A stretch of DNA of 64,000 nucleotides from Davidsoniella eucalypti (GCA_004009845.1 RMBW01000106.1:10001-74000); one strand, 5' to 3'; positions 1 to 11,286 are shown, numbered from the stretch's first letter. Program-made: numbers and translations. The notes: generated by a model not told the origin, from the sequence alone.

Positions 1-422
1 CAAGAGGCTGGTGATCGTAGCCGTAAGAATGAAAAAAAATTTGGCGTAATCGAGTCGGGTGCTATGGATGAAGCAACAGCGACAAGATTCCCGCGCCGCG
101 GGGTCGGGCATCCGGAACCTTCAAAAGGCTGCCCGCCGTGTGTGAGTGTGGCTCCCTGAGGTGAGTGGATAGACTCGGGAGACCAACGATCGAAAAGGTG
201 CGGGGTCGGTCGCTGGTGAGAACGTCCCTCGAGAGGGGAAATCGGGCTCAAGGCCTCACGAAACGGTGCTTCGAAGTCGACAAATGTCGAAAAAGAAAAC
301 GAGAATGGACAGCAGCATTGGGGATATGTGCTGGTCGCTCTTAAAACCCACGACGAAGGGGAAAAATTCGTCTTTGGACGGAGGGGGAGGTACTCGAACT
401 CAAAGGTACCCCCCCGAGGGTT
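1..422. repeat. ~420-bp direct repeat, copy A (may extend beyond the window)
   Basis: This stretch is repeated almost exactly at 734-1152. Differences are a few point changes and a longer A-run in this copy (near 30-40). Similarity ends just after a C7-GAGGG motif around 420. The left end coincides with the window edge, so the true boundary is unknown. No TG..CA ends or coding capacity identify the element type. Confidence 0.9.
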
Positions 423-604
423 TGATTTGATTTTGATTTGATTATATTTAACGTCTACCTAAATCACTAAGATCATACGACGCCGGATTGGTTACCGGAC
501 AGATATTTAACGTCTTCCGCTTGACAAACTCAATAGCTTTGTATGTGCGGGACAAGACCGTCCCCTAGCCCCGAAGAACTAGTGGTCTATACCTCCACTA
601 TGAG

Positions 605-645
<41 letters not shown>

Positions 646-733
646 AGTGCATCCACAAAACTATTCCCCAAAAGACAGATCCACAAAACCAACTCCTAAG
701 TGGAGCTACCATCCCCACTGTTCAGTGAGCCTC
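423..733. other. spacer between the two repeat copies, with a 36-bp poly(A) tract
   Basis: No gene is seen. A pure run of 36 A lies at 609-644. It could be the tail of a retroposed sequence or a simple homopolymer. The short reading frames here translate to lysine runs and are not credible genes. Confidence 0.6.
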
Positions 734-1152
734 CAAGAGGCTGGTGATCGTGGCCGTAAGAATGAAAATTTTGGCGTAATCGAGTCGGGTGCTATGGATG
801 AAGCAACAGCGACAAGATTCCCGCGCCGCGGGGTCGGGCATCCGGAACCTTCAAAAGGCTGCCCGCCGTGTGTGAGTGTGGCTCCCTGAGGTGAGTGGAT
901 AGACTCGGGAGACCAACGATCGAAAAGGTGCGGGGTCGGTCGCTGGTGAGAACATCCCTCGAGAGGGGAAATCGGGCTCAAGGCCTCACGAAACGGTGCT
1001 TCGAAGACGACAAGTGTCGAAAAAGAAAACGAGAATGGACAGCAGCATTGGGGATATGTGCTGGTCGCTCTTAAAACCCACGACGAAGGGGAAAAATTCG
1101 TCTTTGGACGGAGGGGGAGGTACTCGAACTCAAAGGTACCCCCCCGAGGGTT
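734..1152. repeat. ~420-bp direct repeat, copy B
   Basis: Second copy of the unit at 1-422, about 98% identical by eye. It ends roughly 95 bp upstream of the tRNA-Glu gene. High identity implies a recent duplication or recent gene conversion. The reading frames on both strands show no recognisable protein. Confidence 0.9.
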
Positions 1153-1247
1153 GTAGGAGGGAAGGTTGTATGAGCATGATCCCGAAGGACGGCTAAACTG
1201 CTATAGTGTCCACTATCACCAAAATTAACAAGAATCACATTAAGTAA

Positions 1248-1319
1248 TCCGATATGGTCTAGGGGCTAGGATATCTCGCTCTCACCGAGAAGGCCGGGGT
1301 TCGATTCCCCGTATCGGAG
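1248..1319 (+). tRNA. tRNA-Glu (anticodon CTC)
   Basis: The 72-nt gene folds as a cloverleaf. Acceptor TCCGATA pairs with TATCGGA, followed by discriminator G. The anticodon loop reads CTCTCAC with anticodon CTC, and the T arm carries the box B motif GGTTCGATTCC. There is no intron. A T5 run at 1347-1351 could be the pol III terminator, 27 nt downstream. Confidence 0.95.
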
Positions 1320-2149
1320 ACAATAACGGCTCGCTTCGGCGGTAACTTTTTATAGATTTTGTTGTTGAGGATGAAGGTTGTAGGTTCTGGTGTCTTTGTT
1401 TGTTGTTTTTATTTCTATTTGGAAAGTGAAAAAAAAGGTCACCGACTTTCAAGGTCAAGGTTGTCTTGTTGGTACATTAAAGGATCATGGAGGCTTAGTA
1501 TATTGCTTTCGGTATTGAAGCATAGTCAGCAGACTGCAATTCAGAAGCTTAGTTTAGATATCCTTGATTCAGTCAAATACTACCTTTCGATGATTTGAAA
1601 CTCCACTCTTCGTCATGACGCTATACTTAAGTAGAGCTGACCATCAGATCATCTCAGATAGGAAACATTTCAAAGTCAAGTACCCCCATGACGAACCTTG
1701 TGGTGGTGCCTGTGAGGGGCCAGCAAACTTAAGAGCAAAAGACTAAAATCGGAAGAAGACCGCCAAGAGCAAAGACCTGATTCAATGGAGTACTAAAGGA
1801 AGCGGTAGAAGAGAAGAGAAGAGGGATGAGACCCAAGGGCATACGACTACAGCTACAGGTACAACTATGTTACAGTAGAGAAGCGGGTTCCATGCAGTCA
1901 ACATGCAGGGCACACAGAACTGCAGGTGCTATTTATGCAGGATAGTAGAGTTAAATACACTTATGATGTACATACATATACCTAGAAGAGATAGAAATAG
2001 GAATGTTATTGTCACCGACGACCAAGATATCAAGTCTAACATGCGTCGAGATCGTGAGGATAAGAGAAACGGGACTACACATATCTATAGAGTCTATGTC
2101 CAAGAACGATAGTATTTTGGCATGTGCACGATAAGAGAAAACTATTTTA
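1320..2149. other. intergenic, no gene seen
   Basis: Only short, compositionally poor reading frames are present, and none resembles a known protein. The interval separates the tRNA gene from a diverged repeat element. Confidence 0.5.
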
Positions 2150-3035
2150 CACCGCCTTTCATATTTGGCACCGCTTCCGAAAAAAAAGAAAAAGATAACT
2201 AAGCCTGGATACATCCCTATTCTGATATTTTGAAGAATATCTTGAAGTTAAATAGACTGACCAACTGAAAAAAACCACCAACTTACACAAATTTTCATCA
2301 ACTTGAAGTTTATCAATCATAGCATTGGGGATCTGAGGGACTTGACTAACAGTATCGAGCAGCTCCTAGAAATATATATATTTGTCTTATAGGCGGCAAG
2401 TAGCGGACTAAAGAGTGAAACTAAGAAGTACTCATTACTCTTTAGCATGGTTAGGGCCCCTTAATCGTGAGGTACAGTTGTGTTGACCTTCTTACAACAC
2501 AACATAAACAAGTTCTTCTCTCAAGATGCCCCAAACCTCAACGGTTAGCTGAACCACAGCCTTGTTCTGGTCGCTCTCGCTTGTAATTTGGCTTGCCATG
2601 TTCACATGAAATGTAGGGAAAAGAAACTCTTACAACAGAGGACACTGGCCCGTTTTATTGGCTGGATCGATGCTGCTTTGGCTGATTCTCTTTTGAGAAT
2701 CATTGAGCCAGATATCGTTGGGGGCCGTAAGGGTAGATCTAAAAGGGTAGAGTATGTGCCTCGCCTACCGAATTTAGACCTTGATTAGTTAACTGCTTAC
2801 TTTTTGTTTTTCATAATGAATTTCCCAATTCATGTAATCTTCTTCCAGTAACTATTCTTTTGGATCTAGTTCTTTTTTTGGGCATGATGAAAGATTGAGT
2901 GAGGGGCAGTTTTTCATAACAAAGACGGCAGAAAAAGTAAGGGTACGAGAGCCTAGGAATCGTTTCCTAACTGGGACAAAATAGTTTTCTCTATCGTGTG
3001 CATACCAGATTATATCGTTCCTGGACATAGACTCT
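2150..3035 (+). repeat. diverged dispersed repeat, copy 1 (inverted partner at 54.6-55.2 kb)
   Basis: Much of this interval matches the reverse complement of 54635-55165. Matching blocks include GACTGACCAACTGAAAAAAA (near 2258), GTGTTGACCTTCTTACAA (near 2480) and GACAAAATAGTTTTCT (near 2975). Identity looks like 80-90% with small indels. Copy 1 holds about 290 extra bases (roughly 2640-2935) missing from copy 2, and similar GAAAAAG-type strings flank the gap. The element is probably an old transposon remnant or unclassified repeat. A 66-codon ORF (2588-2788) overlaps the extra segment. Confidence 0.8.
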
Positions 3036-4045
3036 AGCTATAAGTACACTCGGAAATATAGCTGTTGAGCATACTGATAATACGTAGCAAGGATCTGGCT
3101 TCTCCTGTATTTGCCCCGCCTTTGTCGTCATTCCAGCAAAGAAACCTTTTCCATTTGTAAGAGACAAAAGAGAGGGGGTTTCTTATGATAGGGCCCTATG
3201 TTACTACTATCGAGTGCCGTTACTACGAAGCAAGTTGACAGTACCAAAAAAGCAGCGGGATCAGCTGAGGAGCCATGGCTTTAAGAGCACGAAGGTGCTC
3301 ACGAGATGCAACCATCTCCCGAGCGACCGCCTGTGCTGACCAAAGAGTCGTGTGACGCCGGCTAGATTTGTGAACTTTGGATAGCTTGGCGATGAAGGAT
3401 CGCAGAGAAGATTGTCATTTTTCCTTTTCCCTTTCTATCAGGCTTCGAGAGAAGCAAAAACTAGAACGAATAGCGATTGGGATCTTGATAAGCTTCGAAA
3501 AGCTCAAGTCATGAAAAGACGCGGGTGAGAGGCGTAAGGCAAGGATTATTATAGTACTTGGATTATAGTACTTGGATTACTTAGGTAGGGCCCGTCCACT
3601 TTGTTTGAGCTTCAAAATGCATGGCTCGCCCACCAGAAACGCACTAAACGTTGTTTCTTCCTTTTTTACTCTTCCATCCTCTTTCTATCTGCTTAAGCTC
3701 GACCAACGCCTTGATATATTCTTATATAGCTTTTCAAGTTTCATGATCATTAGTCGCCTTCGAGACTTAAACATACTCTATATCTGAATTCGTTGCTTGA
3801 TACCGCCCTAGTATTTTATTCTGCCGTGTTTTGCAAAAGCGGTGAAGGCGCGATCTTCAGACTCGATTGAATATCTGGCCTAGCCAAATAAACTACTTGA
3901 ACTTATACCGAACCACATTTTGGCACCGACCCCACCAAAACATCTCGAACAACGACCGCTCAAGCTGCGCCACTAGCCAGCAAAAGCCGCCGCCTTTCAA
4001 AACTAAACAATTAACTCCCCCTTCGGTCCATACTTCTCGCCTGGT
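3036..4045. other. intergenic, upstream of the PIG-L gene
   Basis: No gene is supported. The last 200 bp are rich in short C/A tracts and form the probable promoter and leader of the gene starting at 4046. Confidence 0.4.
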
Positions 4046-5410
4046 ATGAAGATGGTCCCTGCCGGCCTGCGTCTGCATGACCCGGCCATGGCCTCTATAC
4101 TGGCCTTTGGCGCTGTGTTAGTAGTGCTTCCAGCGCTATATGCCGGCCTAGCTTCGAGCGTCCAACCACGTCTTCCGACACTCCGCAACAAGCGAATCTG
4201 TCTTTTGATTGCGCACCCCGACGACGAGGCCATGTTCTTTGCGCCGACGGTCCTGGCGCTGACTAAGCCATCGGCCGGCAACCACGTCAAGATCCTGTGT
4301 CTAAGCTCGGGCGACGCCGAGGGTCTCGGCGAGACCCGCAAGAAGGAGCTGCAGAAGAGTGGTGTCCTGCTGGGTCTACGGGCCGAGAGTGATGTGTTGG
4401 TGGTGGACAGTCCAGATTTCCAAGACAGCATGACTGCGACCTGGGATAGAAACAAGATTTGCGGGTTCTTAGCACGTCTGTTTGCGGCGCGTGGGCGAGA
4501 AGCTACGGCTAATATTGATGTGATTATCACATTCGACGAACAGGGCATATCGTCGCACCCTAACCACATCTCGCTGTACCACGGCGCGCAGACTTTTGTC
4601 GGCAAGTTGGCGCGCTTGGCGGGCGCTGATGTGCCGCCGCCTGTAGACTTGTATACCCTCAACACTGTCAGTGTTGCCCGCAAGTACACTGGCTTCGGTG
4701 ATGCATTCACTTCGCTCGGCCTTTGGTTTGCTCGTGGCTTTGGGCTCGTTGCTCCACCACCGCCCACTCTTAAAGAGACGGAGGACGATGACGAGGAGGA
4801 TGAGGAGGAGGTTGAGCCGCCTAAGGCACTGCTCTATTTCAGCTCGTTCACGGGCACTAGCCGGGATAATGCTAGCGTCTTTAGAGCACGGGCTGCCATG
4901 ACTCGTGCCCACGTTTCTCAGATGCGCTGGTTCCGCTGGGGCTGGATTACGCTGAGCAGATACATGTATCTCAACGAGCTCCGACTGGCTAACCTGCCAG
5001 TCCCTGCGGAGGGCTACGCCGATGCTGACACGGTATCATCCATGGGCGCGCCTACCGAGCTGGGCGGCAGCGAAGTCGACGCTAGCGCACACGATGTCAA
5101 CGACAAAGAGAAGGTTCTGTCTGCTGAGCGGGAACGCGAACTACGTGCACTCAAGCGTGAAAAGGACAAGTACATGCACGAGCGTGAGCTAGAGCGTGAA
5201 CTAGAGAAAGAGCGGGCAAAACAGCGGGCTTTGGCCGAGGAAGAGAAGGATAGAGAACTGAAGCGTCAGTTGGCGGAGAAGGAAGAGGCCGAGAGAGTGG
5301 CTAGAGAGATCTCCGAGACGCCGAGCGAGAGCGTTGGTGAAGCTGGTAGTGGCCCTCATACAGAGAGAAAGCACAAGAAGCACAGCAGCAAGAAGTCATC
5401 GAGGAGGTAG
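4046..5410 (+). CDS. GPI12: N-acetylglucosaminyl-phosphatidylinositol de-N-acetylase (PIG-L family)
   Basis: Single-exon gene of 454 aa. PIG-L/Gpi12 enzymes remove acetate from GlcNAc-PI, the second step of GPI anchor synthesis, on the cytosolic face of the ER. An N-terminal membrane segment (about residues 15-38) precedes the hallmark AHPDDE motif (56-61). The downstream SHPNH metal-site motif lies near 170. An acidic insert (DDDEEDEEE, near 250) interrupts the catalytic domain before its final conserved block. The usual family length is about 250-300 aa. Here a ~110-residue Glu/Arg/Lys-rich predicted coiled coil and a basic HKKHSSKKSSRR tail are added. The start could instead be the Met at 4088, directly before the membrane segment. 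The family call is firm; the role of the tail is unknown. Confidence 0.88.
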   Translation: MKMVPAGLRLHDPAMASILAFGAVLVVLPALYAGLASSVQPRLPTLRNKRICLLIAHPDDEAMFFAPTVLALTKPSAGNHVKILCLSSGDAEGLGETRKKELQKSGVLLGLRAESDVLVVDSPDFQDSMTATWDRNKICGFLARLFAARGREATANIDVIITFDEQGISSHPNHISLYHGAQTFVGKLARLAGADVPPPVDLYTLNTVSVARKYTGFGDAFTSLGLWFARGFGLVAPPPPTLKETEDDDEEDEEEVEPPKALLYFSSFTGTSRDNASVFRARAAMTRAHVSQMRWFRWGWITLSRYMYLNELRLANLPVPAEGYADADTVSSMGAPTELGGSEVDASAHDVNDKEKVLSAERERELRALKREKDKYMHERELERELEKERAKQRALAEEEKDRELKRQLAEKEEAERVAREISETPSESVGEAGSGPHTERKHKKHSSKKSSRR

Positions 5411-6235
5411 ACAGGACGTTAGTTAACGTGTGTATTTTAAATAGATATATCGTATTATTGTTATCAAGACTTTGTGAATTTAAGCAGAACAAAGCCGATG
5501 TGCCACCATGAGTTCGTAGAGCTGTATGTCAGTTGTTCTAGAAGCTGGCAGCTGTAACGTTTTAGGCAATCTAGATCTTTCTGAGCATGTTAGTGCAACT
5601 AATAGTAGCTCAAAGCAACTACTAATAACAGATGAACACATCTACAACTTAGTAAGCGCCGCTTGAATGCCGGAGATTTATGACGATAGGTTTTGTTTGT
5701 CTAAAGCTAGCAGGCCCCAAAAACAGAAACAAAAAGCTTGGGGTTTCTTTTTCTTTGGAAATCCGGTTGCGTACTATTGCATCACTTTTCGCTTTATCCA
5801 AGTATTTTTATTTTTTTACGATAATCCTCGTGAGTTATTCTTGGGACTTTTCTTTCTTCTCTTTTTTAGATTTGCTCTTTTGCTTTTCTTCCTCTCGCAC
5901 TCAGACACGAAAGTTGATTTACCGCTTATCTAGCAAAGTCTGAAGTGAGTTGAAAGGAAGCCTGCCTTTTCGATCGATTTGGCGTCAACCATAAATAATA
6001 AACCCTGGCTGGAGCTATTTTTCTTGTCTTTTTTGTCTTCTCTGTCTTTTCTGACTTCTTCTTTTTTCCTTTTCGCTTTGGGTTTGGTTAGTTAGGCTTT
6101 CGCTTGTCTTCTTTTAGTTCTCACTAATCTTTTTTTCTTTTTTTTTTCCTTCTCGCTTTCTCCCTTTATATTCCACTTGACCCATGCCTAACGTTTCCTT
6201 TCCTCCTCTCTAGCTACAATCCTCTCTCTTATGTT
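5411..6235. other. intergenic, CT-rich leader of the next gene
   Basis: No gene is seen. From about 5990 to 6230 the plus strand is strongly T/C-rich (TTTTTCTTTT tracts), as in many fungal promoters and 5' leaders. Confidence 0.5.
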
Positions 6236-6659
6236 ATGGATTCTAGCGATCTAGAAAGTCTTTACGACCCTGATTCCTATAGTGACGCCAGCGAGAGCGA
6301 AAACAGTGACGATAACCGCAGTAACAGTAACGGTTCCACCGACAGCGACAATCACGCCTATCCCTACCAAAATCTCTTAGCCTTAGCTCGCCACCTCGAC
6401 AGAGATTCGCCTCGTCTAGAGTGGCCTGTTCTCGACCAGTACGACCTAGACTTTGAGGACGAAGAAGACGCAGACGAAGACGAACGTCAGCACGATACCT
6501 ATCTGCCAACTCGCCATATCTTTGACCTCGGCAATATCAACAACCATATCTCGATTGCCAACCGCTTCGCTGCCTTTATCTCCCCCTTGCACACACACAA
6601 CACGCACGAAACGTACCACTTCCAGGACGCAGACTTCGTAGACTACGGCGACGAAGACT

Positions 6660-6696
<37 letters not shown>

Positions 6697-8669
6697 TTAC
6701 CAGACACCGACACTCGGCAGAAGATCACCAGAGGCCCACTGGCCTGAGACCGGGCGCCAAGTTGACTCGTCTACCACCGGACCGACCCGCGGCGTCACAA
6801 GCAATAACAACGTCCCCCAGAACGGCGTGGCAGAGGCAGCGACTAGCATATCAACAGCTGGCCTTAGGAGATCACAAATAAGCATCAACGGCAGAATCCT
6901 ACACGGCGATATACAATTCGGACATATCTCATCTGGCCCTGTCACCGCGTGGCCGCTGTCTATCTCTATGGAAGAAGCAGAAGCAGGTGGAGGCAGTCGG
7001 CGCCAGCAGCCCCTCCCGGGAAGTTCCCACCACGGCCCGATACGACTCGCTGGCCTGAGGACCGACCCAAGTTCTACAGGAGGCCACTTCTTGATAACCA
7101 CAGGCCACCAGTCATCAGATGGTGCTTCTGTCACATCAAACTCGGGCTCTGGAGACTTGGATGCTGAAACCATCCAGGCTAGATCAGAAGTCGACGGAGA
7201 CCAAGATTCCGGAAGCACATCCCCGAGTGGTGCCGAGGAGGAGGTGGACACGGAGGACGATGACGAGCACTTCGATATTGACGACTCAAGAGAACGCGAG
7301 GAGACTCCCGGCTTAGACCCCGACTTGGACATAGAAGAGACCCTTCACGCCCTTGACGATAGCGAGGACGATGTGCTGCCCACCCTAGAAAGGGTTGAAC
7401 AAGCTATTCTCAATCGTCACCCCCGCAATACTTTTGCGGCCCACGGATTCACCATGGCCGCACCAAACCACCGCCGGGTGCACCTTCCCGCACATGCGGG
7501 CGATTTCTCCCCTCACCAGCGGGCTCATCCGACCGATGTTATTGACCTCACCGAAGAGCCTGATAGTCCTGTACGCCCGACCACATCAAACGCCAATCTG
7601 CTATTGCCCTCTATGAACGACCCCGTGCGTAACCCTCTCCCGGACCCTACAAGGCGACTAAGCGGATATGACGGCCCGATTCCGGACGGCCAGTCTTCTA
7701 GCACAATTCGCATACAAACCGGCTTTGGCAATCCCGGTGGCAGCAGCAATAACAATAACAACACCATCATTGATTTGACGTTGGATGACCAACTAGACGA
7801 CGAACAACTACGACGCCAACAACCGATACAGAATGTTACCGAAGACGATCTGGTAGTTGTTGGGTCTAATCCTGTCGTCCGTCCCCGAAACACCCATCAT
7901 CACCACCATAGCCACACTCATATACATAACACCCGCAACCACACCACAGGAGGCGGCAACTGGGGCCTGCAATTCCCTCAGTTCTCTAGATATCCTCACG
8001 ACTTGATCAATAGCATTGCAAATCGACTTGGCGGGGGTCCTGTATTTCCATCAAACGACCGTGGCGACGCACATTGGGGCCCGAACGGACCCACGATGCA
8101 CCCACCTGCGGGCCATGCTGCCCTCAATATCCCAACGTCGGGTCGTAGACCACGGCGGGGCAACACCGTTAGTTTTCTACCATTAGACTTCCAACATCTT
8201 GCAAACAGCCACCTTCACTACGGCCAGTCTCCGTTTGAACCAGTACGAGAAACCGCATCGCTGCCAACACGCGAAGGCTTTACGCGTGACACAAACGAAG
8301 AGACCGTCATGGTATGTCCAGGATGTGACGGCGATCTGGAATTTGATCCTCGTGAGAACCGCGAAGAAGGACGCGCAAAGAAACGCACTAAGCGCTCCAA
8401 AGCAGAGCATTATTATTGGGCAATCAAAGCCTGTGGACATGTAAGTGGTCATTTGAACGCCAATATTTGTTGTGTTTTTCCTCTAAACAATTCCTAACAC
8501 TATATCACAGGTTTATTGCTATCAATGCTATGAAAATCGCAAGCCTCTCAAAAGCCAAAAGTCGATATTTCCAACAGCCGAGGGCTCGACAAACAAGATC
8601 ATATGTGCCGTAGAGAATTGCGATAGTGAGGTGGGCAACAAGGGCTCGTGGATTGGTCTTTTCATGTGA
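6236..8669 (+). CDS. SIM-containing RING-like protein, candidate SUMO-targeted ubiquitin ligase
   Basis: Two exons, 6236-8440 and 8511-8669, give 787 aa. The 70-bp intron (GTAAGT..CACAG) splits the zinc-binding domain. Most of the protein is disordered and acidic, with a 12-Asp run encoded by a GAC microsatellite. Three SUMO-interaction-like motifs lie in the second half: VIDLT (about 435), IIDLT (about 511) and DDLVVV (about 537). The C terminus has CPGC (694), then CGHVYCYQC across the splice and CAVENC near the end. This is a RING-like pattern with a long first loop and an unusual last C-x4-C pair. SIMs plus a C-terminal RING are the layout of Slx8/Rfp-type ligases and of fungal proteins annotated as cell cycle control protein. 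Ligase activity is inferred. Confidence 0.7.
6662..6697 (+). repeat. GAC trinucleotide microsatellite inside the SIM/RING gene
   Basis: Eleven perfect GAC codons followed by GAT encode twelve consecutive aspartates. Such tracts change length by slippage. Confidence 0.95.
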
Positions 8670-9160
8670 ACCAGGCACTTTATAGACCTATCTAATGTAT
8701 TAGATGTATCATTATCGATAAATTATAAATTATGTGGTTTTATCGTTGTCACGTACTACGAATAATTAATAAGCTACGAACATCACGTTACTTGAAAAAG
8801 TGGTAGATACCAAATTAAGTTCTTAAGATTTTATTGTGGTGACATGGTTTTGAAAATTGCAAGTATTTATAGGAGCTAGAATACCTAAAGAATCAAATAA
8901 CAACTGTGAACAACAACATGATAAATGTCAAGAGTAAGACATCTTAAGCTTGTAGTTGGATTTTAAAGGAAATCTTTGAAACGAAAAGAACAGCACCTTC
9001 CCCCCATCCAACCTATAACCTCCCAGAGACAAAAAAAGAAATAAAAATAGAAAACAACAAAACTCATCGATGAGTAAACCGTAGGGTATATGCTAGAAAG
9101 ATGCGACGCGATAGGGAGAGAGAGAGAAATTTCCGTGTAAGCCAGAGGACTAAAAACAAA
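8670..9160. other. convergent 3' region, no gene seen
   Basis: AT-rich spacer between the 3' ends of the convergent SIM/RING and DOM34 genes. No RNA gene or ORF stands out. Confidence 0.5.
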
Positions 9161-10523
9161 TCATACGACAAGACCATCGACTGGCCGTTCAGTAAAGACG
9201 ATCTTCTCCGTCTGGTTCACAAGCTCGTTTTCGTCAGCATCGTAATCTCTGTACGGGAACGCAGTAATAGCGGCAATTCCACCGAGAAGATAGAGACTGT
9301 CCGAGGGACCACTGGGGGCGAAAACGACCTCGGCACCCTGATTAGTGACCACTTCCGTCATCTCGATCATCTCCTTGCGGCGGGAGATATCGCTCTCGAA
9401 GAACCAGCTAGTAGCGACGAAGAGAGTCGCACTGCGGCAGATAGCACCCATTTCAATGGCGCGCTGGACGTTCTGGGGCCCGTAAACGGCCCAGCCATCA
9501 TCGTCACGAAGATGTTTTTCCAGCTTTGCGATTCCGGCTGCCGTGGACGAGCCGATGGCGTCGGTGATGGAGCCACTACGGAGAGCTTCGGAAAGGCCGT
9601 GGACGTGGCCGGACGAGGTGTGTGCGATGATCATCTTCTTGGAGGCAGCGCCGAGGATAGAGTAGCGCGTGGGATCTTCAGTCGCAAGCTTAGCGCAGTA
9701 ATCACGGAAGTTCGCGGCAGTGAATCCGGGAGATGCGATGAGGATAGGCTGTGTGTCGATAGGGTCGAAGGTGTCCATGATAGAGTTGACGGTATCGCGG
9801 AAGAAACGCTGGGCGGCACGGGCGTTGTTCTTGCTCTTGGAGCCAGAAGCGGAAGTATAAGCAAGCTTGCCACGGAAGCTCGACTGGATACGAGTCCGTG
9901 TGACGACACGAGTCGGGGTGACGACGCAAACATGGGCAATATCTTCTTGCATGACAACAGCGCGGAGATTCTCGCGACGATCGGGATCGCAGGCATCACC
10001 GAGAAGACGCATGTCCATCTCATCGAAGCCATCAGCCTTCCAGACATTGAAGGGCTTACCCAGGGCGAGCTGCAGAGTGTGGTAGCGGCCATTGGCTACA
10101 AGCTTGTTCTCGCCGGTAACGCGGCCTTTGATGTTGAGGACTTCATCGCCGTCGACGTACGTGGCAGAGTCGACGCGGATGGATAGCCAGAGGGTGATGC
10201 GCTCGGAAGGCTTTCCCTCGACTGTCACGATGTTGCGGACGGTCTGAGTGGTGAAGATATCGCCTTCACGGATGACAGCAGACAGACACCACTAGAAGGT
10301 TTATGTTAGTTTATATGACACCTCATGACTGGGTCTATTGGAAGCAAGACCGGGGAGGGAATCAACTTACCAGGTCTTCGAGCTCGTCAGACACAAGATT
10401 AAGCCGTTCGCCCTTGTCGACGATTTCAGGCTGTAGTGCCAATATATCGTACTTTCCACCGCGGGTTTCTTCACGGCGCTTGCGAGACATATCGCCCACA
10501 CGTTCACCACTGATGACTCTCAT
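9161..10523 (-). CDS. DOM34: Dom34/Pelota, no-go decay and ribosome rescue factor
   Basis: Two exons on the minus strand, 10523-10371 and 10291-9161, give 427 aa. The 79-bp intron has GTAAGT at its 5' end, an ACTAAC branch site and TTCTAG at its 3' end. Dom34 with Hbs1 releases stalled ribosomes in no-go and non-stop decay. The order is an Sm-like N domain (about 20-140, ending GENKLVANGRYHTLQL), an eRF1-2-like core beginning AVVMQEDIAHVCVV, and an eRF1-3-like C domain with DGWAVYGPQNVQRAIEMGA. The GGQ motif of true release factors is absent, as expected for Pelota. The first ~15 residues are longer than usual. A 361-codon antisense ORF is a shadow. Confidence 0.9.
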
Positions 10524-11286
10524 ATTTGCGATTTAAGAGGTGTGATATACGAAGAAACCAAAAGGGCTTTATAGTTAAGCCGTGATAGTGCGAAGCTGGC
10601 TGTGCTCAGATGATTTCTGTAGTCAATTTGGGTTGAACCGTATGATATTGAGAAAGTGATAGACAAGAGCCTATTTTGAGGAAGAGGGAAAGTGAGTAGA
10701 GACGAATTACTGATAGAAACGAGTCAGGGCGTGTGGGAAAGAGTGGAAAAAAAAAAGCAACGGGCTTCTTATATAGCTATAAATTCAGAAGTCCTATAAG
10801 TTTCTGTCAAAATCCTAAGTGAATCGTTCTTTAGGATGGAATTGAAACCCAGATCCGGCGATGACGAAACTGCATCATAGTAAATCTCATTGGCCACAAA
10901 GTGGGGTGACATCTGAATAGCGGGGCTATAAGCTGCCCAAGTGGCAATTGGCAACTACCTGCAGTTGCTGATTGACAGCTAATGAGCTAATGGCTATTTG
11001 CAGAGGATTCCACTTTAGACTGCGGAAGAGTAACTTCAGATATTATGAGCCAAATCGACTCATAGAACATCATTGCATCGTCACGTATAGTGAAGAAACA
11101 TGAAACGTAGATACATGGGTTGATGAAATATTCCAATTGGTCGTAATATACAATGTAAAAGAAACTAAAAGGCAAAAATAACCAAAAAAAAAACCAATGC
11201 ACTTTTCCGTATCCAAAGACGCCGTTTGTGGTACCGCCCTCTTCTTCTCCTTCGTTAATAAAACACTACCCGTCACTTTTCTTTTT
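10524..11286. other. upstream region of DOM34 / 3' side of RRB1
   Basis: No gene is seen. It contains the presumed DOM34 promoter and the RRB1 3' UTR, both genes lying on the minus strand. Confidence 0.5.

Noticed and set aside
1..1152. LTR retrotransposon with the two 420-bp repeats as LTRs
   Set aside because: No TG..CA ends, primer-binding site or polyprotein fragment was seen, and the spacer is only ~310 bp.
4003..4767. 254-codon minus-strand ORF over the PIG-L gene
   Set aside because: It overlaps the conserved PIG-L catalytic domain and shows no family features.
9101..10186. 361-codon plus-strand ORF antisense to DOM34
   Set aside because: It mirrors the codon pattern of the conserved DOM34 frame and has no recognisable domain.
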